A stretch of DNA of 64,000 nt from positions 1 through 64,000 of the forward strand of contig CAZCEC010000012.1 of the NCBI GenBank assembly GCA_964497615.1, in the 5' to 3' direction. Under the pieces are notes generated by a model. It did not search any database. It was not told where the DNA came from and saw only the letters and a list, made by a program, of their open reading frames with translations. Numbering within the stretch: position 1 is the first letter of the stretch; every line of letters begins with the position of its first letter. Positions 40,106 to 50,300 of this stretch are shown here, piece after piece. A program made the translations under genes and the position numbers. This stretch comes from CAZCEC01 sp964497615 (lineage in GTDB: Bacteria; Chloroflexota; Anaerolineae; Anaerolineales; UBA6663).

Positions 40106-43100
40106 TTAGGCCACGTCCCAGCGGCGCTGCAGGAAGATGGTCGCAACAAACAAGATCAGGGCAATTAGCGCCTGGGCGCCCCAGGTGAAGAGCAGGGTGC
40201 GGGGATACTTGTCGGATTCCTTATCCACAAACGTCCAGCCGAAGTCATCGTAGAAGATGCGGATGCGGGCCTCCGCCGAGCCGCGCGCGCTGGCGCGGGC
40301 GACCTCCAGCTCCGCCAGCTCTTCCTGATAGTCCCGCATGTTGTCCTGGTAGGCATCGGCCTCGGCGCGGTAGGCGTCCATCTCGGCTTCAAAAGCATCG
40401 CGCCGGGCATTGACCTCGTCGAGATAAGCTTGCAGTTCTTCCAGGTAGGCCGCCACTTGCAGCGGGTTCTGCGAGTCCTCCGGCGGCTCGGGTTCGGGCG
40501 GCAGGGTGAGCGGCGCCGGCTCTGGCCGGAGCGTCAGCGGCTCGACCGGATCGGGGGTATCGATGGCCTCGTCGTAGTACTCGCCCAGGCCGGGGAAGTT
40601 GCAGCTTGACTCGCGCAGGGCATTTACCCCGGAGCAGTTGCAGTCCATGTCTTCGATCTGTTCGTCGGTCAGTTCGTCCTGTTCCTCAGGCGAGAGGTCC
40701 CAGCAAACGTCCCGGTCCACATCGGAGCCGGCGCCGCCGATGGCCATGATGGCCTGAAAGGCCCAGCGGCTGGAGGCGATGGCGGTTTGCGCCTGCGGCA
40801 GGGGCACCAGCGCGCCGCTCAGTACGATCTGCGGCACCAGGAACAGAATGAGCACAAGCGGGGCGGCGTTCGCATTGGGCGCCAGGGCCGAGGCAAACAA
40901 GCCCAGCATGGAACCGGCGATGACGAGCAGGACGATGGTCGCGTACATCAGCAGCACTTCCGCCCAGCCGCCCGGCATGTCAAAGGCCACATTCCGAATG
41001 ACGACGAAGAACACGCCCGCGTACAGGGCCAGCGTGAGCGCCACCCACACCTTGGACAGGATGTAGGGGACCAGCCGCAGATTGACCATCCGCTCGCGTT
41101 TGTAGATGTCGCGCTCCTTCACCAGCTCGCGCATCTGCGACAGGCCGCCCACCATGACGCCATTGTTGATGAACACGATCAACGAGACGATGACATTGTT
41201 GATGTCGCCGTCGGCGAAGGCAAAGGGGTTGCGGCCCTGGCCCAGGGCCAGCACAAAGTCCAGCATGGCGATGGCCGGGGCCGTCATCAGCATCAACAGC
41301 AGGCTGGAACGGTCGCGCGTGAGGATGCGCACGTTGCGGGCCGACAGAATGAGGAACTGGCGCAGCGCCGAAACCTGCCCACGCCGCTGGCGGGCGGCCT
41401 TCTGCGCCAAGTCCTCTGCCGCCTGGGGCGTGCGCCGCTCCAGGGCTTCGACGATGTACTCCTGATGGGCCGGGGTTTGCCGGAAGCGCCCCCCCCAATC
41501 AGCGGGCGAACCGTTCGCCGGATCGTCGAGCAGGTTGTAAATCTGGTCGAACTCCATTGGCCCCGCGCGCCGGTCGCGCTCAGAACGGAACTGGTCGAAG
41601 TAATCCAAGGCCTCATTCGGCGGGCCAAACCAGGCCAGGTGCCCGCCACGCGCCAGGAACACCACCTTGTCGGCCAGCATGACGTTCTTGGTGGCGTGGG
41701 TAATGAGGATGATGGTGCGCCCCTGGTCGGCCAGGCGGCGCATGAGCTGCATCAGCGCTGTCTCGGTGCCAGGGTCCAGGCCGGAAGTCGGCTCATCCAG
41801 GAAAAACAGGCCGGGCTTAGTGAGCAGTTCCACGCCGATCGAGACGCGCTTCTGCTGGCCGCCGCTGAGACCCGATATCTTCAGGTCTTTGCGGTGAGCC
41901 AGGTCCAAGTCCTCTAGCACTTCCATCACGCGCTGATGGCGCTCCTGCCGGGTGGTGTCGGCCGGCATGCGCAGCCGGGCGGAGTAATCCAGCGCCTCAT
42001 AGACCGACAGGTCCATGTGGATGATGTCTTTCTGCGGGACGAAGCCGATATTGTGGCGAATGGCGTCGAAATTCTTGTAGACTTCAACGTCATTGACGAA
42101 GACCTGGCCCTGCGTGGCGGGCCGGTAGCCGGAGATGGCGTCGACCAGGGTGGACTTGCCGCCGCCACTCTGGCCGACCACCACCACAAATTCGCGCTTC
42201 TCGAAGACGAGCGAGATGTCCTGCAGGAGGTTGAGGTCTTTGCGCACCCACTTGTTGAGCTTCACGGCCTCGACGCGGACGCCGTTGCTCTCGTCGTATT
42301 GGGCCAGCGCGTCCGCGCCCATCACGAAGCGATACGGCCCGATGCGGATCGTGTCGCGTTGATTCAGCCAGACCTCGCCAGTGATGGGCTGGCCGTTTAC
42401 AAACGTACCATTGGCGCTGCGCAAGTCCTGGATGCGGTAGCGCTGGCCAACCCGTTCGACCAGCGCGTGGAAGCGCGAGATCACGGGTGCGTCCAGGACG
42501 ATATCGTTGCTGGCATCCCGGCCGATGGACAGGCGCATCTTTTCGCTGAAGCTGATCGTCCGGCGCATCGGGTCCTGGCTCTCGTCCGGCGAGAGATAGA
42601 CCATCGAAACCCGCTCGCCGGGCTGGCTGCCGCCGATCCGCAGCCGCGCGCCGTGAAACAGGCGGGTTGGCTCATGGACCGGCTTGCCATCCAACCCGAT
42701 CGTGTTCGTACTGGCAGCCTCCGGCACCAGTTCGTAGCCGTCGCCGGTCCACTTCAGGCTGGCCTGATAGCGCGAGACGAACTCGTCGGCAATGACAATG
42801 TCGTTGTCGGCGGCACGGCCAATCCGCACATCCTTGTCGCTCAGCATGTGGATTTGCGGCGGCCGCCCGGGCAGCGTGACCACCAATTGGGCGCCCAGGC
42901 TGGGCGGCGCCTCGCCCATGCCAATCAGGGTGGCAAAGGCCGGGTCCTTGGCGGCAACCGGCGCCTGGCGCGCGCCCACGGGCGCTGGGCCGACCATGGT
43001 TTCATCACCCATCACGGCCCCGGGTGCCTGCGCGGCGCCCTCATACCGCATGACGATCTTATCGTCCGGCGTGGCGGGGCTAATCACCAGTTCCGCGCCG

Positions 43101-43816
43101 TTTTGCAGTAAGGCGGGCGCGGTGATCGCTTGACCAGCAAGCAGGACCGCGTTGGTGGCGGCAGACACGACATGGACTTCGTAGCCCGCCGGGGTGCGCA
43201 CCAGGCGCATCTGCTTCCGCGAAATGTAGGGGCTGGCAATGACAATGTCGTTATCATCCGAGCGGCCCACGCTGATCTCGGCCGCCACCAGGTCGTGGCT
43301 CAGGCTGCGGCCGGCAAACGAGATCACCAGCCGCGGCGGGGGCGGCGGCGGAGCGGGCGGGGGCGCGGCGCTGCTGGCCCGGGCGACGATGGTGGCATTG
43401 ACTGGCGGCAGCGCGGCGCTCGGCGGCCGAGCGATGATGGTCGCGTTTTCCGGCGGCGGCGCGGGCGCCGGCTGCCTCGCGCTGACTGCCACCGTGGGGG
43501 ACGCCAGTTCCGGGGCGGCGAAGCGCAGCACGACCCCGGTGCCCAGGCGAATCTCATCCCCGCTCTTCAGGGCGCGGGGGCCGGTCAGCCGCTCGCCGTT
43601 GACAAAGGTGCCGTTGCTGCTTCCAAGGTCCTCGATCACGTGCGCGGCGCCCTCAAGACTGATGCGGGCATGCCGGCGTGAGACCTGGTCATTGGCAATG
43701 GAAATGTCGCAGGCTGCTTCACGCCCCAGGATGGCCGGGGGTTGGCTGAGCAGGTATTCCTTGCCGGGTGTTGGCCCCTGTTCAACTGTCAGTCGAGCGG
43801 CCTGGCGATCAATCAC
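40106..43816 (-). CDS. four-FHA-domain ABC transporter (ABCG type)
   Basis: A 1236-aa half-transporter. FHA domains lie at about 27-95 (GREAACDISIANDQVSRRHA, SSNGTFVNGE), 180-245, 328-395 and 428-495 (SANGTFVNGQ); 1 and 4 keep the full SxxH and NG motifs, while 2 and 3 are weaker. Pro-rich linkers join them. The ATPase follows (Walker A GQSGGGKST, 548-556; LSGGQQKRVSIG; LFFLDEPTSGLDPG), then six helices. Between the last two is a long outside region with a Cys cluster (CWD, CNC, SSC), Pro-rich stretch and coiled coil. It overlaps fkbH by 4 bp at the end of the PKS operon and may export the product, gated by phosphothreonine signals. Confidence 0.9.
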   Translation of the reverse strand: MIDRQAARLTVEQGPTPGKEYLLSQPPAILGREAACDISIANDQVSRRHARISLEGAAHVIEDLGSSNGTFVNGERLTGPRALKSGDEIRLGTGVVLRFAAPELASPTVAVSARQPAPAPPPENATIIARPPSAALPPVNATIVARASSAAPPPAPPPPPPRLVISFAGRSLSHDLVAAEISVGRSDDNDIVIASPYISRKQMRLVRTPAGYEVHVVSAATNAVLLAGQAITAPALLQNGAELVISPATPDDKIVMRYEGAAQAPGAVMGDETMVGPAPVGARQAPVAAKDPAFATLIGMGEAPPSLGAQLVVTLPGRPPQIHMLSDKDVRIGRAADNDIVIADEFVSRYQASLKWTGDGYELVPEAASTNTIGLDGKPVHEPTRLFHGARLRIGGSQPGERVSMVYLSPDESQDPMRRTISFSEKMRLSIGRDASNDIVLDAPVISRFHALVERVGQRYRIQDLRSANGTFVNGQPITGEVWLNQRDTIRIGPYRFVMGADALAQYDESNGVRVEAVKLNKWVRKDLNLLQDISLVFEKREFVVVVGQSGGGKSTLVDAISGYRPATQGQVFVNDVEVYKNFDAIRHNIGFVPQKDIIHMDLSVYEALDYSARLRMPADTTRQERHQRVMEVLEDLDLAHRKDLKISGLSGGQQKRVSIGVELLTKPGLFFLDEPTSGLDPGTETALMQLMRRLADQGRTIILITHATKNVMLADKVVFLARGGHLAWFGPPNEALDYFDQFRSERDRRAGPMEFDQIYNLLDDPANGSPADWGGRFRQTPAHQEYIVEALERRTPQAAEDLAQKAARQRRGQVSALRQFLILSARNVRILTRDRSSLLLMLMTAPAIAMLDFVLALGQGRNPFAFADGDINNVIVSLIVFINNGVMVGGLSQMRELVKERDIYKRERMVNLRLVPYILSKVWVALTLALYAGVFFVVIRNVAFDMPGGWAEVLLMYATIVLLVIAGSMLGLFASALAPNANAAPLVLILFLVPQIVLSGALVPLPQAQTAIASSRWAFQAIMAIGGAGSDVDRDVCWDLSPEEQDELTDEQIEDMDCNCSGVNALRESSCNFPGLGEYYDEAIDTPDPVEPLTLRPEPAPLTLPPEPEPPEDSQNPLQVAAYLEELQAYLDEVNARRDAFEAEMDAYRAEADAYQDNMRDYQEELAELEVARASARGSAEARIRIFYDDFGWTFVDKESDKYPRTLLFTWGAQALIALILFVATIFLQRRWDVA

Positions 43817-44937
43817 GAGACCTCCTGTGCTGGACGCGTGTCGAGAGCGGCGGCTTCGGGCGCGATGATTTGCACATAAGCTGGATCGGGCGGAATGACT
43901 GCCAGATCATGCTCCAGGAGACTCAGGTCTCCTATTTGCTGCACGATGCGGAAGCCGGCGAAGCGGTAGGTGATCAGCATCTGGCGGTTACGGCCGTTGG
44001 GGATGAACTCGGCTCGGAGGCGCGCCCCGGCGGCCTTGGCCCGGCGCATGATGTGGGCTAGCAGCAGGCTGCCCACGCCGCGCGACATGACGCGGCAGGA
44101 CATGAGCAGGAGCTTGAGTGTCCACACCTCCGGCAGACACTCAACCAGCGCCAGCCCGATGCGCCCGTATGTGCCATACCTGTCATCCAGACCGGCGATG
44201 AGCAGCAGGTGATCGGGCGACTGCCGCAGCCGGTCAAGCTCGGCATAGTCATAGGTATAGCCCGTCGTATTCAGTTGGTTGGTGCGCAGCGTCAACTCCT
44301 CAGCCCGCTTCAGGTCGGCCTCAGCGGCCCGTTCGATGGTCAGGATCATGTGCAGCCCGGCAAGGAACTCCGAAGCCGGGCCGGCGAAGGCAGCTTCGGC
44401 CTGCTCGCGCGCCTGGTTGTTCAGGTACATCAGGCGGCGACGTCGCGAATCCTCGGTGACGAATCTTGGCGTGAACGCGGGAAGGTTGAGCAGGGTTTCA
44501 ATCTCCGCTGCATCCAGGCACAGCACCTGCGGGAATACGCTGGCAACTTCGTCACGCTCGAAGGGCTGGTCATCAATCAGGGCTAAGGAATCGAGGCTGA
44601 TGTTCAGCGCGCTGGCAATCGCCTGAACGGAAGCCGACTTTGCATTCCAGTTGATCTGGGGATAGAGGAAGTACTCGTCCAGCCCAAAGGCCCTCAGTTG
44701 GGCCAGCGCGGGTGCGGCGTCGTTGCGGCTGGCAATCGACTGGAGGATGCCCCGCTCATCCAGCGTCTGAATGACGTGGGCGATGCCCGGGTGCAGCGCC
44801 ACCTGCCGGTCTTCCAGCAAGATCCCGTGCCATAGGGTATCGTCAAGATCCCAAACGACGCACTTAATGGCGCGCCGCTTGCCTGGCCCGCCCGCCTCGC
44901 TCACTCCCACCACCGACACCGCTGCCTCCGACTTCAC
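43813..44937 (-). CDS. fkbH: FkbH-like HAD-IIIC glyceryl transferase/phosphatase
   Basis: 374 aa. The HAD domain has VVWDLDDTLWHG (nucleophile Asp) and LALIDDQPFERDEV; a GNAT-like C-terminal part follows (EELTLRTNQLNTTGY, LLLMSCRVMSRGVG, AEFIPNGRNRQML). FkbH takes 1,3-bisphosphoglycerate, removes phosphate and loads glyceryl on a carrier protein, the first step to hydroxy/methoxymalonyl-ACP. Many homologues have CSKND in the second HAD motif; here it is ASRND, so the Cys is absent at that point. It is adjacent to fkbI, fkbJ and fkbK. Confidence 0.88.
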   Translation of the reverse strand: MKSEAAVSVVGVSEAGGPGKRRAIKCVVWDLDDTLWHGILLEDRQVALHPGIAHVIQTLDERGILQSIASRNDAAPALAQLRAFGLDEYFLYPQINWNAKSASVQAIASALNISLDSLALIDDQPFERDEVASVFPQVLCLDAAEIETLLNLPAFTPRFVTEDSRRRRLMYLNNQAREQAEAAFAGPASEFLAGLHMILTIERAAEADLKRAEELTLRTNQLNTTGYTYDYAELDRLRQSPDHLLLIAGLDDRYGTYGRIGLALVECLPEVWTLKLLLMSCRVMSRGVGSLLLAHIMRRAKAAGARLRAEFIPNGRNRQMLITYRFAGFRIVQQIGDLSLLEHDLAVIPPDPAYVQIIAPEAAALDTRPAQEVS

Positions 44938-44959
44938 ACTCCACCTTGGTCCCTGGCCA

Positions 44960-46090
44960 TTATCTCCCAGAATACGCGCGGGCGATAATGACCTGCTGAA
45001 TCTGGCTGCTGCCTTCGATAATCTCCATCACCTTGGCATCCCGCCAGTGCCGGTGAACAGGAAAGTCGCGGGTGAAGCCGTTGGCGCCGTGCACCTGCAC
45101 GGCCTGGCCCGAGACCTGGACGGCCGTGCGGGCCGCGAAGTATTTGGCCAGCGACGTAGCCACCACCGCCCCCGGGTCGCCGCGTTCGTGCAGCCCCGCC
45201 GCCCGCGCGCACAGCAGACGCGCTGCTTCGACCCCCGCCACCATATCGGTGATCATCTCCTGAATCAGGGCGTGTTCCCTCAAGTGCACGCCGAACTGCC
45301 GGCGCTGGCCGGCATATGCCAGCGCGGCCTCCAGGCAGGCCTGCGCCAGCCCCACACAGCCCCAGGCCACGCTGAAGCGGCCAATGTCGAGAGCGGCGTT
45401 GGCCACATAGGTCCAGCCCAGGCCGGGACGGCCCACCAGGTTGGCCGCCGGCACGCGGCATTGGTCGAGGTGGAGTGCGGCCAGCATCGAAGCACGGCAG
45501 CCGCCAAGCGGGCTGATGGGCTCAATGGCCAGGCCTGGCCGGTCGCGCTCAACCAGGAAGGCGGTGGTCTGGTCCTCCACCTTCGCGAACAGCAGGAACA
45601 GGCCAGCGTACTGGGCAAACGTGATCCACTTCTTGCGGCCGGTGAGCAGATAGTCGCCGCCCTCGGCCACTGCGACAGTCTGGAGACTGTTGGCGTCGCT
45701 GCCGCTTTCGGGCTCGGACAGCGCAAAGGCGGCCAGAACCTCGCCCGCGGCGAGGGGCCGCAGCCAGCGCTCCTTCTGGGCGGTGCTGCCCCACCGCAGC
45801 AGGGCCGACAGCACCATGCTGTGGACCGTGATGAGACTGCGGGCCGAGGCACAGGCACGGCCAAACGCTTCGTTCTGCGCGCCAAACGCGGCCATGTCCA
45901 ATTCCAGCCCGCCCCAGCGGGCGGGCGCCAGCGCCCCCAGGAACCCGGCGCGTCCCATCGCCTGCGCCAGGTCGAGCGGGAATATCCCGCTCTCGTCATA
46001 GCCTTCGGCGCGCGGCAGCACCGCCTGCTCGACAAACGCGCGGCAGCGCTGGTAGTGCTCTTCTTGCTGAGGGGTCAGCTCAATCAACAT
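44960..46090 (-). CDS. fkbI: FkbI-like acyl-CoA/ACP dehydrogenase
   Basis: A 376-aa flavoenzyme of the acyl-CoA dehydrogenase family with FALSEPESGSDANSL, the WITFAQYAG strand, RRQFGVHL and the C-terminal VQVHGANGFTRDFPV and IIEGSSQIQQVIIAR. In the FK520 and related clusters this member oxidises the glyceryl/tartronyl unit on its carrier. It follows the ACP gene by 48 bp. Confidence 0.88.
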   Translation of the reverse strand: MLIELTPQQEEHYQRCRAFVEQAVLPRAEGYDESGIFPLDLAQAMGRAGFLGALAPARWGGLELDMAAFGAQNEAFGRACASARSLITVHSMVLSALLRWGSTAQKERWLRPLAAGEVLAAFALSEPESGSDANSLQTVAVAEGGDYLLTGRKKWITFAQYAGLFLLFAKVEDQTTAFLVERDRPGLAIEPISPLGGCRASMLAALHLDQCRVPAANLVGRPGLGWTYVANAALDIGRFSVAWGCVGLAQACLEAALAYAGQRRQFGVHLREHALIQEMITDMVAGVEAARLLCARAAGLHERGDPGAVVATSLAKYFAARTAVQVSGQAVQVHGANGFTRDFPVHRHWRDAKVMEIIEGSSQIQQVIIARAYSGR

Positions 46091-46138
46091 GGCCGGGCGG
46101 GTGGATGGCGGCAGCCTGTCAGGACCAACGCCCGCCGG

Positions 46139-46396
46139 TCAGGCCGCCAGCGCGGCGCGTTTGCGGGCCACGAAGCCGGTGATGGCATTGATCGAACGGA
46201 AGTTATCTAGTTCGAGGTCGTCGTTGTCCACGGTGATCCCAAACTCTTTCTCGACAAACAGAACTATCTGCATCGCGAAGATGGAGTTCACCAGCCCCAG
46301 GCCGAAGATGTCGGCGTCGCCGTCAAGCTCGACGCCGCGCACCTGCCGCGCCAAATAGCCAGCCACCACGTCTCGGATTTGCGGTTCAGTCATCAT
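46139..46396 (-). CDS. fkbJ: FkbJ-like acyl carrier protein
   Basis: An 85-aa free-standing carrier. The phosphopantetheine Ser is in GLGLVNSIFAMQIV, the LVNS form characteristic of glyceryl/methoxymalonyl carriers rather than the DSL of module ACPs. Two ATGs (46396, 46393) follow AGGA; the first is chosen. It carries the extender unit while FkbK and FkbI oxidise it. Confidence 0.9.
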   Translation of the reverse strand: MMTEPQIRDVVAGYLARQVRGVELDGDADIFGLGLVNSIFAMQIVLFVEKEFGITVDNDDLELDNFRSINAITGFVARKRAALAA

Positions 46397-46452
46397 ACCC
46401 ATTCCTGGCCGTGCCCAGGCGCGGCGGCGTAAAGCCTGGTCCTGGGTAACGG

Positions 46453-47310
46453 TCACTCATAGCGGTAAAAGCCCTGGCCGGTCTTGCGGCCATGCAGCCC
46501 GGCGCTGACCATGCGGCGCAGCAGCGGGCTGGGCCGGAACTTTGGATCCCCAAATTGCTCGTGGAGCACCTCTAGCGACAGCAAGATCGTATCTAGCCCG
46601 ATCAGATCCCCCGTTTCCAGCGGCCCCATCTTGTGCCCGAAACATTGCTTGAAGATGCGATCCACCGCTTCAGGTGAGGCCACGCCCTCGTGCACCAAAC
46701 AGATGGCCTCGTTGACGGTCAGCATCAACACCCGGTTGGAGACGAAGCCCGGCGAATCGTTGACCACGATGCCGTCCATGCCCAGGGTTTGCAGCAGCGC
46801 CAGGGCCGTGCCCAAGGTCGCCTCAGAGGTGTGGTGGCCCCGAATCACCTCCACCGTGTCTTTGAGCGGCACGGGGTTCATGAAGTGCAGGCCCAGCACG
46901 CGATCCGGCCGGCGGGTGGCGCCCCCGATCTGCGTGATTGGGATCGCCGACGTATTGGCGGCGAAGATGGCGGCAGCGCCGCACACCTCATCCAGGGCGG
47001 CATAGACCGGCTGCTTGACAGCCCAGGCTTCGGTTACATTCTCAATGACAAAGTCTGCCTCTGCCAGCGCGGCCAGGTCGAGCGAGAAGGTGATGCGGCC
47101 CAGGACCTCGGGCGCGTTCTGCTTTTGGGCGCCTGGGCGGAGCATGTGATGAAAGCGAATGGCCCGCGCCAGTTCGGCCCGCGCTTTGTCCAGGGCCGCC
47201 GCCGCAACATCGACCAGCACCACTGGATAGCCGGCCTGCGCCAGTGCCTGGGCCACGCCAATCCCCATCACCCCCGCGCCCACAACGCCCTTACTCGTCC
47301 GCGTGTCCAT
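46453..47310 (-). CDS. fkbK: FkbK-like 3-hydroxyacyl-CoA/ACP dehydrogenase
   Basis: 285 aa from the ATG at 47310. Rossmann motif VVGAGVMGIGVAQALAQAG, then FAANTSAIPI, GLHFMNPVPLKDTVEVI and the C-terminal domain (NDSPGFVSNRVL, ETGDLIGLDT, GRKTGQGFYRYE). It would oxidise glyceryl-ACP with NAD. Its start overlaps the end of the last PKS gene by 20 bp, so the extender genes are co-translated with the PKS. Confidence 0.9.
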   Translation of the reverse strand: MDTRTSKGVVGAGVMGIGVAQALAQAGYPVVLVDVAAAALDKARAELARAIRFHHMLRPGAQKQNAPEVLGRITFSLDLAALAEADFVIENVTEAWAVKQPVYAALDEVCGAAAIFAANTSAIPITQIGGATRRPDRVLGLHFMNPVPLKDTVEVIRGHHTSEATLGTALALLQTLGMDGIVVNDSPGFVSNRVLMLTVNEAICLVHEGVASPEAVDRIFKQCFGHKMGPLETGDLIGLDTILLSLEVLHEQFGDPKFRPSPLLRRMVSAGLHGRKTGQGFYRYE

Positions 47311-50300
47311 GGCCAGGCTGCTCCGCGATTGGATTGAGACGGATACCATACAAGATGTAGACCGGCGACCCCTGATACAACGCCTCCTGGTGCTGCTCCA
47401 CGACGAAACCGCGCGCCGTCAGCATGCGCCGCAGTTCAGCGAGGCGCCCGTTCAGGTCATGCACTTCGACAACGACCTGGCGCACCTTGGGCCAGTCACG
47501 CTCGTCCAGGCCCGCCAGGACGTCTAGCTCGGCTTTCTGAACATCAATCTTCAGCAGGTCGAGGCGCTCGAGGCCGGCTTCGGCGATTACTTCGGACAGG
47601 GTGCGCAGGCGGCAGGGATAGCGCTCCGACCGGAAGCGCTCCGCCAGGTAGTCGTCGGCATGCGCCAACAGGGGCGCCAGCTCAACCTCGCCGCGCTGCA
47701 ACTGGTTGCGCAGCACCGTTTCCAGTACAGCTTTCTCATCGTCCGGATCGGCATAGAGCGACGACATGCCGGTGCTCTTCGGGTAGTAGGTCAATTCGGC
47801 CGTGCCGGCGCGGCTCGATAGGGCGCAGTTGTGCGCGGTCGCGGCCACCCCGTGCCGGGCCAGGTTGGCTTCCAGCAGGCGAAAGACCGGCGGGGCAGGC
47901 TCGAAGGCGTGCACGCGCACCCCAGGAGCTTCGAGGTGGGCGAACAGGCTGAAGAGGCCAATATTCGCGCCCACATCGAACACGACCGCGCCTGCCGGCA
48001 GGGAAATACCATGACTGACGTAGACCCGGTCGAGGAAGATGTCGGCATAGAAGTGCCCCACCTCCTGCTGGTTCTGGCTTACGACGGTCAGGCCGTTGGG
48101 CAGCGTCACCATCACGTCCGCCGCCAGCGGCTGCGCGGCCGAGGGCGCTGGCGCCGGCCCGCCCCGGCTGGCGGCTGCGGCCCGCCCATCGATGAGGGCG
48201 GCCATGCCAGCCAGGTGCGGCGTCTCGAAGATTGCACGCAGGGGCAAGGTCACGCCAAATGCTTTCTTGATCCGGAAGACAAGCTGGGCCGCCAGCAGAG
48301 AGTTGCCGCCCAATTCGAAAAAGGTGCGGCGCGGCTCAAGCGCCGGGCGCTGGAGCAGTTCGCGCCAGATGACGGCCAGCGCCTGTGCAGTGGGCGTGCC
48401 GTCCAGCATCATAGCCGCCTCGTCACCCCCCTGCCCGCCCGCCGTGGGCTCAGCGTCAAAGGGGTAGGTCGGCAGCGGCACGCGTTGGGCGGGATGGAAG
48501 ACCTCCCAGTCCAGTGCCACACCCGCCTGCCACAACTCGCCCAACGCCCTTTGCAGGGTGAGGGAGTTCGATTGACTGTCGTAATCCGAACGCAAGGTCG
48601 GCACCGCGCGCAAGCCCGCCGCGCCAATCTCCGCCGCCACTGCGCCAATGAGGCCGGTCAGCACCTGGGCCGGGCCAACCTCGACGATCAGTTCATGCCC
48701 AGCCCGGTGGAGCGCCTGCACGCCAGCCGCGAACTGGACCGGGCGGCAGGCATGTTCCAGCCAATACTGTGGCGAGGTCGCTTCGCTGGCCGTGATCCAA
48801 TCGCCAGTGAGGTTGGAGATGTAGGGCAGCGCAGGCGGGTTCAATTTGACCGTCTTCAGGGCGGCTAGGAATGGCTCGGCGATGGGCCGGAGCAGAGGCG
48901 TGTGGAACGCATGCGTGGTCGGCAGCACCTGCGCGGCGATCCCTTCGTGCGCCAGGCGCGCCGCCAGGGCCGCAATGGGCGCTGGCTCGCCCGCCACAGT
49001 GCACAGCCCGCGCTCGTTGATGCCGGAGATCGCCAGGCCGCCGTCCAGGCGCAGCATCAGGTCGGCCTCGGCCAGGGGCACCGCCAGCATACTGCCGGCC
49101 GGCAGCGCCTCGATCAGCCTTGCGCGCCGCGCAACGAGGAACACCGCATCGGCCAACGACAACACACCCGCCAGACAGGCGGCCACGTACTCGCCCAGGC
49201 TATAGCCGATCATAACAGCGGGTTGAAGCCCCCACGCGCCCAAGAGCCGCGCCAGGGCATACTCGATGGCAAAGAGCGCCGGCTGGGCATACATCGTCTG
49301 GTTGAGGCGCGCCGCCGCCGTCCCAGCGGGCGCGGCCTCACGGCGGAGCATTTTCCGCAGATCAATTTGCCCTGCGCCATTGGCTGGCCTGGGTTCAGCG
49401 TCTGCCGAGAAGACAATCGTACGAATGTCAGTCCCCAGCTCTGGCAGCAGCAGCTCGGCGCACTGATCCACCGCCTCCTTGAACAGTGGCTCGGCTTGAT
49501 ACAGCTCCCCAGCCATGTTGGGGTAGTGGCTACCCAGCCCAGGAAAAGCGAAGACGACCCGGCCGCCCGACTGCCGCTGCGGCGGCCCGTCAACTGGCTT
49601 CAACGCAGCCGTCACCTGCTCCAGCCCTTCGGCCACGAAGGCGCGCCGATGATCCATGTGAGTCCGGCCAGCGCGCAGGGTGAAGGCAGCGCGGGCGAGA
49701 TCGAGGTGAGGCTGGGCGTTCAGGTAGTCCGCGAGGCGTGTGGCGGTGGCCTGCAAGGCGGCCCGGTTGGCGGCCGATATGAGAAACAAGTGGGGGCCGG
49801 AGGCTGCCTCGCTAACGGGCGCCGAAACTGAGCCAAGCAGCACTCCCGCCTGATTGGCGCGGCCGGCGGCAATGGCTGCGGCGTGGGGCGCGCCGGCCTG
49901 CACCGCCAGCAGCGCCTGCGTCAGCGCCGTCAGTCCGTTGAGGTGGCCGGCCAGATTTGAGTGACACAACAACTGCACGCCCGCCGCGGCTGGCTCAGCC
50001 GGGCAGTCATGACCAATGCTCACAAAGGCGGGGATTGGCGGCTCGGCCGTTTGGGCAGCGGGAAAAAAACGCCCCGGCCAAATGTGGGTGGCGGCCGGCT
50101 CTGCTCCTCCTGCCGTCGCGGTCAACATGCGCTGCGCCTGAATGACTGCCAGGACATTGTCGTGCTGGGCGACAGCGTCTGAAACGCGCTTGAGGACTAC
50201 CAGGCCCGCGCCCCCCGGCCCCGGGGCCGCCCCCGGAGTCGCCTCGACCACGGCCACAACCCCGGCCAGGGCCAGGTCAACTTCGCACGCCAGCAGGCTG

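Noticed and set aside
39181..40188. 335-codon plus-strand frame across the two half-NnrS genes
   Set aside because: Arg/Gly/Ala-rich sequence without helices; the other frame gives two matching membrane paralogues with the expected start/stop coupling.
41936..43111. 391-codon frame opposite the FHA-ABC transporter
   Set aside because: Antisense to FHA and ATPase motifs; no motif of its own.
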